From an uncultured Acidimicrobiales bacterium (GTDB lineage: Bacteria > Actinomycetota > Acidimicrobiia > Acidimicrobiales > Bin134), in NCBI GenBank assembly GCA_951813325.1, contig OX638350.1, forward strand, positions 2,275,954 through 2,339,953: 64,000 nt of DNA. The letters are read 5' to 3'. This document shows, one piece after another, positions 56,433-64,000 of the stretch. The notes beneath the pieces are model-generated. The model was not told where the DNA came from, did not search any database, and worked only from the letters and a program-made list of their open reading frames with translations. Both the position numbers and the translations under genes were made by a program. How positions within the stretch are numbered: position 1 is the stretch's first letter; each line of letters opens with the position of its first letter.

Positions 56433-57236
56433 ATGGGCTACGAGACGCTGATCGTGGAGCGCAAGGGCCGAGTGGGGTGGCTGATCAACAACCGGCCCGA
56501 TCAGCTCAACGCCATGAACTCCCAGATGCGCGAGGAATTCGCCGAAGCCTGGCTGGAGCTGGATCGGGATCCAGAGGTGCGGGTGATCGTCCACACCGGG
56601 GAGGGTCGGGCTTTCCAAACCGGAGTGGACGTTATGGAGCTGGCCACCGACGGGCAGGGCATGGAGCGCTACCGGGAGTCGGTGGAGAACTTCGACCTGC
56701 ACTTCACGTCGTGGCACCAGAAGGTGCGCAAGCCGGTGATCACCGCGGTCAACGGCATCTGCTGCGGGGGCGGGTTCCACTGGGTGGCCGACGCCGACAT
56801 CGTGATCGCCGCGTCCGACGCCCAGTTCTTCGACCCCCATGTATCGGTGGGACAAGTGGTGGCTCTTGAGGCCATCGCCCTGCTGAAGAAGATGCCGGCC
56901 GAGGCAGTGATGCGGATGGCGCTGATGGGAGCGCATGAGCGGATGGGCCCTCAGCGGGCCCACGAGCTGGGCATGATCAGCGAGATCGTCGATCCGCCCG
57001 AGCGCTTGCGGGAGCGAGCCGGCGAGATCGCCGAGGCCATCGCCCGCAACTCCCCCTCAGCCATGGCCGCCACCAAGAAGGCCCTGTGGGAAGCCATGGA
57101 GCACGGCCTCACCGACGCCAGCAAAACCGGCGCCTTCCACATGACCGGCATATGGGGCCACCCCGACCAGGGCGAAGGCCCCGCCGCCTTCGCCGAAAAA
57201 CGCGAGCCCCAATGGGCCCCCCTCGACCCGATTTAG
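56433..57236 (+). CDS. Enoyl-CoA hydratase/isomerase family protein, atypical active site
   Basis: A 267-residue crotonase: INNRPDQLNAMNSQM, GRAFQTGVDV, VNGICCGGGFHWVADADIVI. The usual first catalytic Glu (PE-x4-G) is replaced by His (FFDPHVSVGQVVALEA), and the region normally holding P-G-x-G is lost. It may catalyse a different reaction on a CoA ester. ATG 56433 follows a GGCGAG site. Confidence 0.8.
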   Translation: MGYETLIVERKGRVGWLINNRPDQLNAMNSQMREEFAEAWLELDRDPEVRVIVHTGEGRAFQTGVDVMELATDGQGMERYRESVENFDLHFTSWHQKVRKPVITAVNGICCGGGFHWVADADIVIAASDAQFFDPHVSVGQVVALEAIALLKKMPAEAVMRMALMGAHERMGPQRAHELGMISEIVDPPERLRERAGEIAEAIARNSPSAMAATKKALWEAMEHGLTDASKTGAFHMTGIWGHPDQGEGPAAFAEKREPQWAPLDPI

Positions 57237-57290
57237 GCCAGACACGTTCCCATCCGGCCCTCAGTAGCCTACGAAGCGGCGTTGAGCATT

Positions 57291-57307
57291 GAATTGCATG
57301 CCAATTC
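57291..57307. promoter_or_regulatory. Palindrome upstream of DUF4143 ATPase
   Basis: GAATTG CATGC CAATTC is a perfect 6-base inverted repeat with a 5-base spacer, 40 bases before ATG 57347, in AT-rich sequence. It is a possible operator. Confidence 0.4.
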
Positions 57308-57346
57308 TCGTATTTCATGGCGGATTTTCAAGGATAAGATGGGCAG

Positions 57347-58513
57347 ATGGCACTGATCGACCGGCCGCTGGATGCCCAGAACTTGCGCGAGGCGGTATCG
57401 CGCGCGCCGGTGACGTTGCTTACCGGTCCTCGCCAAGCGGGCAAGTCCACCCTGGCCCGCCAGTCCATCGCATCGTCGCCGCCGGCGTTTTTCGACCTTG
57501 AGGACCATCGCGATCTCGCTCGACTGTCCGAGCCGACTCTGGCGCTGCGCGACGCCGGCGAGACGATCGTCATCGACGAGGCCCAGCGAATGCCCGACCT
57601 GTTCCCGACGCTGCGGGTCCTCGTCGACGAGAATCGCCGGCCGGGCCGCTTCGTCGTGCTCGGCAGCGCGTCGCCCGACCTCACCGGACTGGGATCGGAG
57701 TCATTGGCCGGTCGAGTCGCCTTCGTGGAGTTGGGAGGCCTGCGGCTCTCAGACGTCGGCGGACACCGTCTCGACGACCTCTGGCTACGGGGCGGGCTGC
57801 CCGAGTCCGTTGTCGCCTCGACCGACGAGGCGTCGACCCGCTGGCGCGACGACTACGTCTCGACGTTCCTCGAGCGCGACCTCGCCAACCTCGGCTTCCG
57901 GTTTCCGGCCACGACGATGCGGAGATTCTGGACAATGTTGGCCCACTTCCACGGGCAGACCTGGAACGGCGCCCGAATCGCCCGGTCGATCGACGTGTCG
58001 GAGTCCACCGTAAGGCGCTACATCGACGCGCTCACCGACGCCCTGGTCGTCCGCCAGCTGCCTCCCTGGTTCGCCAACATCTCAAAGCGCCAGGTCAAAT
58101 CGCCCCGGGTCTACATCCGCGACTCGGGCCTTTTGCACTCGCTGTTGGGCATCACCACCATGGTCGACCTCGAGCGCTCGCCGGTGCTCGGCGCCAGCTG
58201 GGAGGGCATGATCCTCGAACAGTTCCTTACCAGATTCGCCCCGGCCCACCCCGCCTACTGGTCAACCCACGGCGGCGCCGAACTCGACCTACGGTTGGAA
58301 ATCGACGGACGAGTCCTGGGATTCGAGATAAAGCGCACCACCCGGCCAGCAGCCTCGAAGTCGATGCACAGTGCCCTGGCCGACCTGAACCTCGACCACC
58401 TGTACGTCGTACACGCCGGACCTCACAACTTCCCCCTCACCCACCACATCACCGCCGTCAGCGCCACCCAACTCCTCACCGAACACGACCAGCTCACCGC
58501 CCACACCAAATGA
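57347..58513 (+). CDS. AAA ATPase with DUF4143 domain
   Basis: A 388-residue protein: Walker [16 protein letters not shown], Walker [12 protein letters not shown], then a winged-helix part ([24 protein letters not shown]) and the C-terminal DUF4143 region with PD-(D/E)xK-like [21 protein letters not shown]. The family is widespread and scattered, often thought to be linked to mobile elements or defence; function unproven. It faces the gene at 58530, with stops 17 bases apart. Confidence 0.9.
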   Translation: MALIDRPLDAQNLREAVSRAPVTLLTGPRQAGKSTLARQSIASSPPAFFDLEDHRDLARLSEPTLALRDAGETIVIDEAQRMPDLFPTLRVLVDENRRPGRFVVLGSASPDLTGLGSESLAGRVAFVELGGLRLSDVGGHRLDDLWLRGGLPESVVASTDEASTRWRDDYVSTFLERDLANLGFRFPATTMRRFWTMLAHFHGQTWNGARIARSIDVSESTVRRYIDALTDALVVRQLPPWFANISKRQVKSPRVYIRDSGLLHSLLGITTMVDLERSPVLGASWEGMILEQFLTRFAPAHPAYWSTHGGAELDLRLEIDGRVLGFEIKRTTRPAASKSMHSALADLNLDHLYVVHAGPHNFPLTHHITAVSATQLLTEHDQLTAHTK

Positions 58514-58529
58514 GAACCATCACAGCCGG

Positions 58530-59753
58530 CTACATCACCTTCCACCAGGGGGCGGCGAGCACGTCGGGAGTCAGCCATTCGACGGTGGAGCCGGTGTGGA
58601 GAAGCAGGCCGGGGCCAGCCCGGTCGCCGTATTCTTTTCGGAACGCTCGCAGGTGGGCGGCGTCGCTGAGGCGGGGGCGGTCGGCGGCTTTGATCTCGAT
58701 GGGTAGGAGTCGGTCGGCAGCCTCGATCACCAAGTCCACCTCCTCTCCCGTCCTCGTGCGCCAATAGAACACGTCGGCCTGGTTGATCCGGGCGTCGCGC
58801 CAGGCCAGCACGTCGCAGAGCACCAAGTTCTCCAGATGGGCGCCTTGGGGCTCGGACATCTGGGCCAGGTGCAGCGCCAGCCCGGTGTCTCCCCAATACA
58901 GCTTGGGCGACTTGACGAGCCTCTTGGTCCGGTTCACCGCGAACGCCGGAAGCCGTACGAGCAGGTACGAAGTCTCCAGCAGGTTGAGGTACCGGTGAGC
59001 CGTCGACTGGGACAGCGCGACGTCTCGGCCCAATTCCACCTGGTTGAGGATCTGGCCCACACGGTGGCAGGCGGCCCGCATCAATCGGCGGAAGTCGGGC
59101 AGCGACGATATCGATGAGAGGTCTCGTAGGTCGCGCTCCAGATAGGTTCTCACGTAGCCGTCAAACCAGATGGCCCGCTCTTCGGCCGTTCCCAGATGCA
59201 CCGCCGGCTGGGGAAATCCGCCCCGCCGGCACAAGGCGCGCCAATCCTCACGGCTGTCGGGCTGTGCAACCACCAGCTCGAGCCATTCATCACCAGAAGT
59301 GGCGAGCAGCTCCTCCCAGATACCACCCCGACCCAAGCCCATTTGCTCCCGTCGGGTCATCGGCCACAGAGTCAGGTAGCTGGCCCGTCCGGCCAGAGAC
59401 TCCGAGACCCGGCTCATCAACAGCAGGTTGGCTGAGCTGGTCAGCAAGTACTGTCCCGGCTTGCGGTCCTGGTCGATGGCTCGCTTGACCTCATGGAGCA
59501 TTTCGGGCGCACGTTGCACCTCATCTATCGCCGTCGACTGGTCGCCTCCCACCAAAGCGGAGGGATCGCTGCGGACCATGTCGACCACATCGAGGTCATC
59601 AAGGGTGAGATAGCGCCGCGTGCCCGGAATCAGCTCTCGGACAAGAGTGCTCTTTCCCGATTGGCGCGCGCCGGTAACCACCACCGCGGGCATGACCCGC
59701 AGCCGAGCGGCCAGACTCGATGTGGCAAGACGGGGTAAAGCAGTGCCGTCCAT
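58530..59753 (-). CDS. AAA ATPase with DUF4143 domain (second)
   Basis: A 407-residue distant paralogue of its neighbour: Walker A VTGARQSGKSTLVRE, DEVQRAPEML, YVRTYLERDLRDLSSISSLP, DNA-binding-like LSQSTAHRYLNLLETSYLLV and the nuclease-like TGEEVDLVIEAADRLLPIEIKA. The two proteins are clearly not recent copies, so their pairing may be functional or both may have been gained separately. Upstream DNA is AT-rich and holds a 23-base palindrome. Confidence 0.9.
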   Translation of the reverse strand: MDGTALPRLATSSLAARLRVMPAVVVTGARQSGKSTLVRELIPGTRRYLTLDDLDVVDMVRSDPSALVGGDQSTAIDEVQRAPEMLHEVKRAIDQDRKPGQYLLTSSANLLLMSRVSESLAGRASYLTLWPMTRREQMGLGRGGIWEELLATSGDEWLELVVAQPDSREDWRALCRRGGFPQPAVHLGTAEERAIWFDGYVRTYLERDLRDLSSISSLPDFRRLMRAACHRVGQILNQVELGRDVALSQSTAHRYLNLLETSYLLVRLPAFAVNRTKRLVKSPKLYWGDTGLALHLAQMSEPQGAHLENLVLCDVLAWRDARINQADVFYWRTRTGEEVDLVIEAADRLLPIEIKAADRPRLSDAAHLRAFRKEYGDRAGPGLLLHTGSTVEWLTPDVLAAPWWKVM

Positions 59754-59775
59754 AGGGAAATCATATCTATTTATA

Positions 59776-59798
59776 TGGTGAATACAATTTATTCACCA
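59776..59798. promoter_or_regulatory. 23-bp perfect palindrome in divergent promoter
   Basis: TGGTGAATA CAATT TATTCACCA has two perfect 9-base arms. It lies 23 bases upstream of the DUF4143 ATPase start (59753, minus) and 53 bases upstream of the SDR start (59851, plus), in the most AT-rich stretch nearby. It is a likely binding site for a dimeric regulator. Confidence 0.6.
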
Positions 59799-59850
59799 GG
59801 AAAATGAAAATATGGAAGGCACCGCAGGAGCCTGCTAAGGATAAGTACTC

Positions 59851-60648
59851 ATGGGAACGATTGTCATCACCGGATCAGCGGGCGGAATCGGCCTGGCCAC
59901 CAGGGAGCGGCTGGCGCGAGACGGCCATGAAGTGATCGGGGTCGACATGCGCGACGCCGAGGTCATCGCTGACCTGTCCACCCCCGAAGGACGCACCGAG
60001 ATGATCGGCGCGGTAGCCACAGCCACTGGAGGACGCATCGACGGACTGGTGGCCGGCGCGGGCATCACTGGCCCCGATCCCAAGCAGGTGGTGTCGATCA
60101 ACTACTTCGGGGCGGTGGCCACCGTCGAGGGGCTGCGCCCGCTGCTGGCCCAGGGCACCGACTCTTCGGCAGTGGCCATCAGCTCCAACTCCTGCACCAC
60201 GCTGGTCGAATTGCCCGATGGATTGGTGGAGGCCTGCCTGGACGACAACGAAGCCCAAGCCCGGGAGCTGGCCGGTGCCGATCCGAGCACGGCCTATGCC
60301 ACCAGCAAGCTGGCCCTGGCCCGCTGGGTTCGGCGCACCGCCACCGGGACTGAATGGATCGGCTCGGGAATCCGACTGAACGGCGTGGCTCCCGGCCTCA
60401 TCGACACTCCGCTGGTGGCCGACAACATGGACATGATCATGAATCTGGGCGACGTCTACCCCATCCCCATTGGGCGACCAGGGCGGGCTGCGGAGGTGGC
60501 CAACCTGCTGGCCTTCCTTCTGTCACCCGACGCCAGTCTCTTCTGCGGCTCGGTGGTATTCATGGACGGCGGCAGCGACGCCGCCCTCAACGCCGACGCC
60601 TGGCCCGCCACCAACACCACCGCCGACCGCTGGCCAACCTTGGACTAG
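59851..60648 (+). CDS. Short-chain dehydrogenase/reductase
   Basis: A 265-residue SDR resembling 3-alpha-hydroxysteroid dehydrogenase/carbonyl reductase: nucleotide site MGTIVITGSAGGIGLATRER, GAGITG, active-site Ser in AISSNSC, Tyr and Lys in YATSK, and the C-terminal VFMDGGSDAAL. The substrate-loop insert (DGLVEACLDDNEAQARELAG) is typical of that subgroup. Substrate not known. Confidence 0.88.
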   Translation: MGTIVITGSAGGIGLATRERLARDGHEVIGVDMRDAEVIADLSTPEGRTEMIGAVATATGGRIDGLVAGAGITGPDPKQVVSINYFGAVATVEGLRPLLAQGTDSSAVAISSNSCTTLVELPDGLVEACLDDNEAQARELAGADPSTAYATSKLALARWVRRTATGTEWIGSGIRLNGVAPGLIDTPLVADNMDMIMNLGDVYPIPIGRPGRAAEVANLLAFLLSPDASLFCGSVVFMDGGSDAALNADAWPATNTTADRWPTLD

Positions 60649-60709
60649 ATGTCTCGCGCTTCCCAAGCGGCAATGGAACCAAACGCAGGGCTGCTGTGTT
60701 TAAGTTGCA

Positions 60710-61258
60710 GTGGATAGATGCGTGTCGGCTGAGCGACCAAACGAAGATTTCGAGGCAGATGAGATTCTGATCTCTGATATCCCGCGGGCGGCTGTCGCCG
60801 ACTTCGATTTGTTTTATCGCCAGCATCATGCCGGCGTCTGCCGGGCTCTGGCTCTGACGCTGAACGACGTGGAGCTGGCCCAGGATGCCGTCGCCGAGGC
60901 GATGACTAGGGCCTACCAACGCTGGAACGCGGTGGGCAAGTACCAGAACCCCTCCGGCTGGGTGTACCGGGTAGGTCTCAACTGGGCTCGCTCCCGGCTC
61001 CGCAGGATTCTGCGCAAACCCGCTCCCCAGCCGGTGCACACCGACGACATCGCTCTAGGGGTCGTCAACCTACTCGACGCTGCTTTGGCACAGCTCCCCG
61101 TCGGCCAGCGTTCAGCAGTGGTGCTCCGCTATTACCTCGATTGGTCGGAGCGCCAGATCGCGGAGGCACTGAACATCGCTCCGGGAACGGTCAAGAGCCG
61201 GCTCAACCGCGCCTTGAACCGCCTAGAGGATCTTCTGGAGGAGTCCTATGGGATTTGA
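60710..61258 (+). CDS. ECF-family RNA polymerase sigma factor
   Basis: A 182-residue sigma factor: region 2 DFDLFYRQHHAGVCRALALT, DAVAEAMTRAYQRW, YQNPSGWVYRVGLNWARSRL; region 4 QLPVGQRSAVVLRYYLDWSE, AEALNIAPGTVKSRLNRALN. The first codon may be GTG 60710 or GTG 60722. It overlaps the next gene by 11 bases, the usual sigma/anti-sigma layout. Confidence 0.88.
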   Translation: MDRCVSAERPNEDFEADEILISDIPRAAVADFDLFYRQHHAGVCRALALTLNDVELAQDAVAEAMTRAYQRWNAVGKYQNPSGWVYRVGLNWARSRLRRILRKPAPQPVHTDDIALGVVNLLDAALAQLPVGQRSAVVLRYYLDWSERQIAEALNIAPGTVKSRLNRALNRLEDLLEESYGI

Positions 61259-62000
61259 AAAAGAGGAATTGAGAAACCATCTCGACCGAAAGGCCGGGGG
61301 GATCCGCCTCGACCCGCCCGCGCTTCGCGACATCCGAGTACGCGCCCGACGGCGACAGCGTAACCAGCGACTGGGCGCCAGCATGGCCGTGCTCGCCGTG
61401 CTCGCCGCCAGCATCTTCGGAGTACGAGCCCTCGTCAATGACGGTGAGACTCCCGAGAGGATCCAAGTGTTTGACGACAGCGGTGGCGCGAACACACCGC
61501 CGGGAACAGACAATGGGAACGACGGAGGCGGGAGCAACGCTCCACCAATCGATAACAACCACACTGACTCAAACCCTCAGCCCGCAATATCAGCAACCAC
61601 CTCTCCGCGAAACGGGGGGACACTCACCGACACCAAGACTCAAGACTTCCAACCCGAGGCGACCCCTACGGCACGGCCCACCGCTGAGGCGACCCCTACC
61701 GCACGGCCCACCGCCACGCCGCGACACGATGACGATGACTACGACGACTACGACGACGACGACGAACAACAGCAGGAGCCCACTGAAGAAGTGGCGCCCT
61801 GGGATATTTCCGCCGGGAGCCTATTTTCTCGCCGACTGGCGTTTTTGGATGCGGGCCCACTCGTCTCGGAGGCCAACGGTGCGGTGGAACAGGTCGGGGG
61901 TTTCGGGGTCGCGGGCGAAGTAGCCGAGGCGTTCGAACTGGACTACTTGGCCGGGGGCGATGTCGGCCATGGCCGGCTCGAATTTCGTGCCTTTGACTAG
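61248..62000 (+). CDS. Membrane protein coupled to the sigma factor (possible anti-sigma factor)
   Basis: Opens with MGFEKEELRNHLDRKAGGIR, has one membrane helix (ASMAVLAVLAASIFGV, about residues 44-60), then a Ser/Thr/Pro/Asn-rich region with two TPTARPTAEA-like repeats and an acidic run (HDDDDYDDYDDDDE). No HxxxCxxC zinc anti-sigma motif is visible. The last 60 codons lie antisense to the end of glnS, so the natural stop may have been lost and the true protein may end near codon 190. Anti-sigma role is inferred from position only. Confidence 0.55.
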   Translation: MGFEKEELRNHLDRKAGGIRLDPPALRDIRVRARRRQRNQRLGASMAVLAVLAASIFGVRALVNDGETPERIQVFDDSGGANTPPGTDNGNDGGGSNAPPIDNNHTDSNPQPAISATTSPRNGGTLTDTKTQDFQPEATPTARPTAEATPTARPTATPRHDDDDYDDYDDDDEQQQEPTEEVAPWDISAGSLFSRRLAFLDAGPLVSEANGAVEQVGGFGVAGEVAEAFELDYLAGGDVGHGRLEFRAFD

Positions 62001-63527
62001 TTGGGCGGAGTCGGGATCGAGCGAGGCCATGGGGTCGGTGCCTTCGGCGCCGGGGTAGGGGTCGGTGAATAGGCGCTCATAGAGCACGGCTTGAGCATCG
62101 ACGGCGTGGGCGGCCGACACCCAGTGGATGGTGGCCTTTACCTTGCGGCCGTCAGGCGCCTTGCCCGATCCGGTCTCGGAGTCGTAGGTGCAGCGCACCT
62201 CGGTCACGTTGCCGTCGGCGTCGGTGTCCACCCCGGTGCAGGTCACGAAATAGCCCGACCGCAGCCGCACCTCCCGCCCCGGGGCCAGCCGATAGAACTT
62301 GGGGGGAGGATCGAGCATGAAGTCGTCTTGCTCGATGTAGAGCTCCCTCGAGAAGGGCACCTGCCGAGCCCCGGCCGATGGATCCTCGGGGTTGTTGTTC
62401 GCCTCCCGCATCTCCACCTGGCCCTCGGGGTAGTTCTCGATCACCAGCCGCAGCGGGTTGAGCACCGCCATCCGGCGCAGCGCAGCGGCATTGAGCTCCC
62501 GGCGGACGAAGGATTCCAGCAGTTCCACCTCCACAGTTCCATCCACCCGGGCCACGCCGACGTGGCGGCAGAACTCCCGGATGGCCTTGGGGGGAAAGCC
62601 CCGGCGGCGAAGGCCTTGCAAGGTGGGCATGCGGGGGTCATCCCAGCCGTCGACATGGCCATCGTCCACCAGCTCCAGTAGCCGGCGCTTGGACAACACG
62701 GCGTGGGTGACGTTCAAGCGGGCGAACTCGGTCTGGCGGGGGCGGTCGCCGGGCAGGTTGAGATGGTCCAAGAACCAGTCGTACAGCGGGCGGTGAGCGT
62801 CGAACTCCAGGGTGCAGATCGAGTTGGTCACCCCTTCCACCGCGTCGCTCTGGCCGTGGGCCCAGTCGTAGGTGGGGTAGATGCACCACTGGTCACCGGT
62901 GCGGTGGTGGCTGGCGTGGCGGATGCGGTACAGAACCGGGTCGCGCATCAGCATGTTCTCGTGGGCCATGTCGATGCGGGCCCGCAGCACCCGCTCTCCG
63001 TCGGCAAACTCCCCCGCCCGCATCCGCCGGAACAGGTCGAGGTTTTCCTCAGGTGTGCGGTTGCGCCACGGGCTGTCGGTGCCCGGCTCGGTAAAGCCGC
63101 CCCGATTCTCGGAGATGGCCTCGGCGTCCTGGTCGTCCACGTAGGCCAGCCCGGCCCGGACCAAGTCTTCGGCCCACTGGTAGAGCTGCTCGAAGTAGTC
63201 GGAGGCATACAGGGTGCCCCGGTCGGATTCGTAGCCCAGCCAGGCGATGTCCTCCTCGATGGCGGCCACGAAGTCGGACCGCTCGGTCTCGGGGTTGGTG
63301 TCGTCGAACCGGAGGTTGCAGGTGCCGCCGAACTCGTCAGCAAGGTCGAAGTTCAGACAGATCGACTTGGCGTGGCCGATGTGGAGGTAGCCGTTGGGCT
63401 CGGGCGGGAACCGGGTCTGCACCCGACCGCCGTAGACACCGTCGGCGATGTCCTGGCGGATCAGGCTGCGGATGAAGTCGCTGCGCTCGCCGGGCTCATC
63501 GCCCTCCGTGCTCCCGGCGCTGCTCAC
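61821..63527 (-). CDS. glnS: Glutaminyl-tRNA synthetase
   Basis: A class I synthetase of about 568 residues charging tRNA-Gln directly: SDFIRSLIRQDIADG, PPEPNGYLHIGHAKS with the HIGH motif, NLRFDDTNPE, QWCIYPTYDWAHGQSDA, the KMSKS variant VLSKRRL and RRRGFPPKAIREFC, then anticodon-binding beta barrels. GTG 63527 with AAGG 8 bases upstream gives an E. coli-like N-terminus; GTG 63533 and ATG 63599 are alternatives, the last overlapping the divergent gene. Most Actinobacteria use GatCAB instead, which suggests transfer. Confidence 0.93.
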   Translation of the reverse strand: MSSAGSTEGDEPGERSDFIRSLIRQDIADGVYGGRVQTRFPPEPNGYLHIGHAKSICLNFDLADEFGGTCNLRFDDTNPETERSDFVAAIEEDIAWLGYESDRGTLYASDYFEQLYQWAEDLVRAGLAYVDDQDAEAISENRGGFTEPGTDSPWRNRTPEENLDLFRRMRAGEFADGERVLRARIDMAHENMLMRDPVLYRIRHASHHRTGDQWCIYPTYDWAHGQSDAVEGVTNSICTLEFDAHRPLYDWFLDHLNLPGDRPRQTEFARLNVTHAVLSKRRLLELVDDGHVDGWDDPRMPTLQGLRRRGFPPKAIREFCRHVGVARVDGTVEVELLESFVRRELNAAALRRMAVLNPLRLVIENYPEGQVEMREANNNPEDPSAGARQVPFSRELYIEQDDFMLDPPPKFYRLAPGREVRLRSGYFVTCTGVDTDADGNVTEVRCTYDSETGSGKAPDGRKVKATIHWVSAAHAVDAQAVLYERLFTDPYPGAEGTDPMASLDPDSAQLVKGTKFEPAMADIAPGQVVQFERLGYFARDPETPDLFHRTVGLRDEWARIQKRQSARK

Positions 63528-63597
63528 AACCACATCCTTGACCGATTTTGAACTCAACGGCAACGCATTGTGGAGGGCGAGAGCGCGAAACTTGAAC

Positions 63598-64000
63598 ATG
63601 GCCTATTCGATCATCGACGTCGACACCCACATCACCGAGCCGGCTGACACCTGGATCAGCCGAGTGTCCGCCCGCCACCGCGACCTCGTTCCCCGGGTGG
63701 AGGTGATCGACGGCCGTCAGATCTGGCTGCTGGGCGATGACCGCATCGGCGCGGTCGGTCCCACCGCCCCGGCCGGGTGGTCGAAGCCGATGCCCGACTC
63801 GCCGGCGGGCTACGACGACGTTCATCCAGCAGCCTATGACGCCCAATCCCGCCTCGAGCTCATGGACCAGCGGGGGGTGTGGGCCGAGGTGTTGTACCCC
63901 AACGTGGGCGGGTTCGGCGCCCAGCGCTTTTTGTCCATCGACGACGCCGAGCTCAAGTACGAGTGCGTTCGGGCCTACAACGACTTCCTCTCGGAATGGT
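63598..64000 (+). CDS. Amidohydrolase_2-family metal hydrolase (N-terminal part)
   Basis: The first 134 residues of a TIM-barrel hydrolase, cut by the window end. MAYSIIDVDTHITEPADTWI carries the metal-binding D-x-D-x-H, and RLELMDQRGVWAEVLYPNVG and SIDDAELKYECVRAYNDFLS fit the ACMSD-like amidohydrolase group common in Actinobacteria. Substrate not known. Confidence 0.82.
   Translation, partial: MAYSIIDVDTHITEPADTWISRVSARHRDLVPRVEVIDGRQIWLLGDDRIGAVGPTAPAGWSKPMPDSPAGYDDVHPAAYDAQSRLELMDQRGVWAEVLYPNVGGFGAQRFLSIDDAELKYECVRAYNDFLSEW

Overview
The window looks like a chromosomal segment from a high-GC actinobacterium outside the Mycobacteriales, most likely Acidimicrobiia (inference). The gene order secD-secF-yajC, ruvCAB, yebC, pdxT-pdxS, pimA, PIM acyltransferase, pgsA1-type synthase, HIT hydrolase, thrS matches the Mycobacterium tuberculosis Rv2586c-Rv2614c neighbourhood. 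A MshC-type ligase implies mycothiol, and an NpdG-like and a luciferase-like oxidoreductase imply F420. Queuosine genes (tgt, queA) and a bacterial-type glutaminyl-tRNA synthetase are less usual for Actinobacteria.

Bases 1-18491 are an unusual accessory locus, all on the minus strand and directly downstream of secF. It starts with a 2360-residue secreted protein (signal peptide, fourteen 18-residue Pro/Gly repeats, about 15 fibronectin-III-like domains, a long hexapeptide beta-helix, C-terminal hydrophobic segment). Seven complete short relatives of about 400 residues follow, plus the start of an eighth at the window edge. These have a lipobox, a short beta-helix with a variable inserted loop, and a C-terminal membrane helix with an Arg-rich tail. 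A shortened relative of the giant gene with no signal peptide sits among them. The copies are mosaics of one another, so the array seems to evolve by duplication and recombination.

Bases 18626-23734 (minus) hold the secretion and queuosine genes. Bases 23803-25941 (plus) are ruvCAB. Bases 25943-38192 (minus) form a long, tightly packed block for PLP synthesis, phosphatidylinositol mannoside synthesis, an M48-like protein with a destroyed zinc motif, threonyl-tRNA synthetase, mycothiol and F420 chemistry. Bases 38339-47564 hold an InhA/FabI-type reductase, a luciferase-like oxidoreductase, two CNNM/CorC-type proteins, and a MarR regulator in one unit with a heterodimeric ABC exporter and a third ATPase.

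Bases 47565-54714 are a patchwork: a Uma2 protein, a DUF222 remnant, two small membrane/coiled-coil proteins flanking a DNA methyltransferase with an extra C-terminal domain, two facing gene scraps, a SnoaL-like protein and a thiamine pyrophosphokinase. Next comes a two-gene unit whose first gene (54145-54678) needs an in-frame TGA read as selenocysteine (U-G-S-C motif), with a strong hairpin immediately after the TGA. Bases 54715-64000 hold two crotonases, a DM13 membrane protein, two convergent DUF4143 ATPases with operator-like palindromes, an SDR, an ECF sigma factor with a membrane partner, glnS and the start of an amidohydrolase.

No rRNA, tRNA, CRISPR array or intact insertion sequence was seen.
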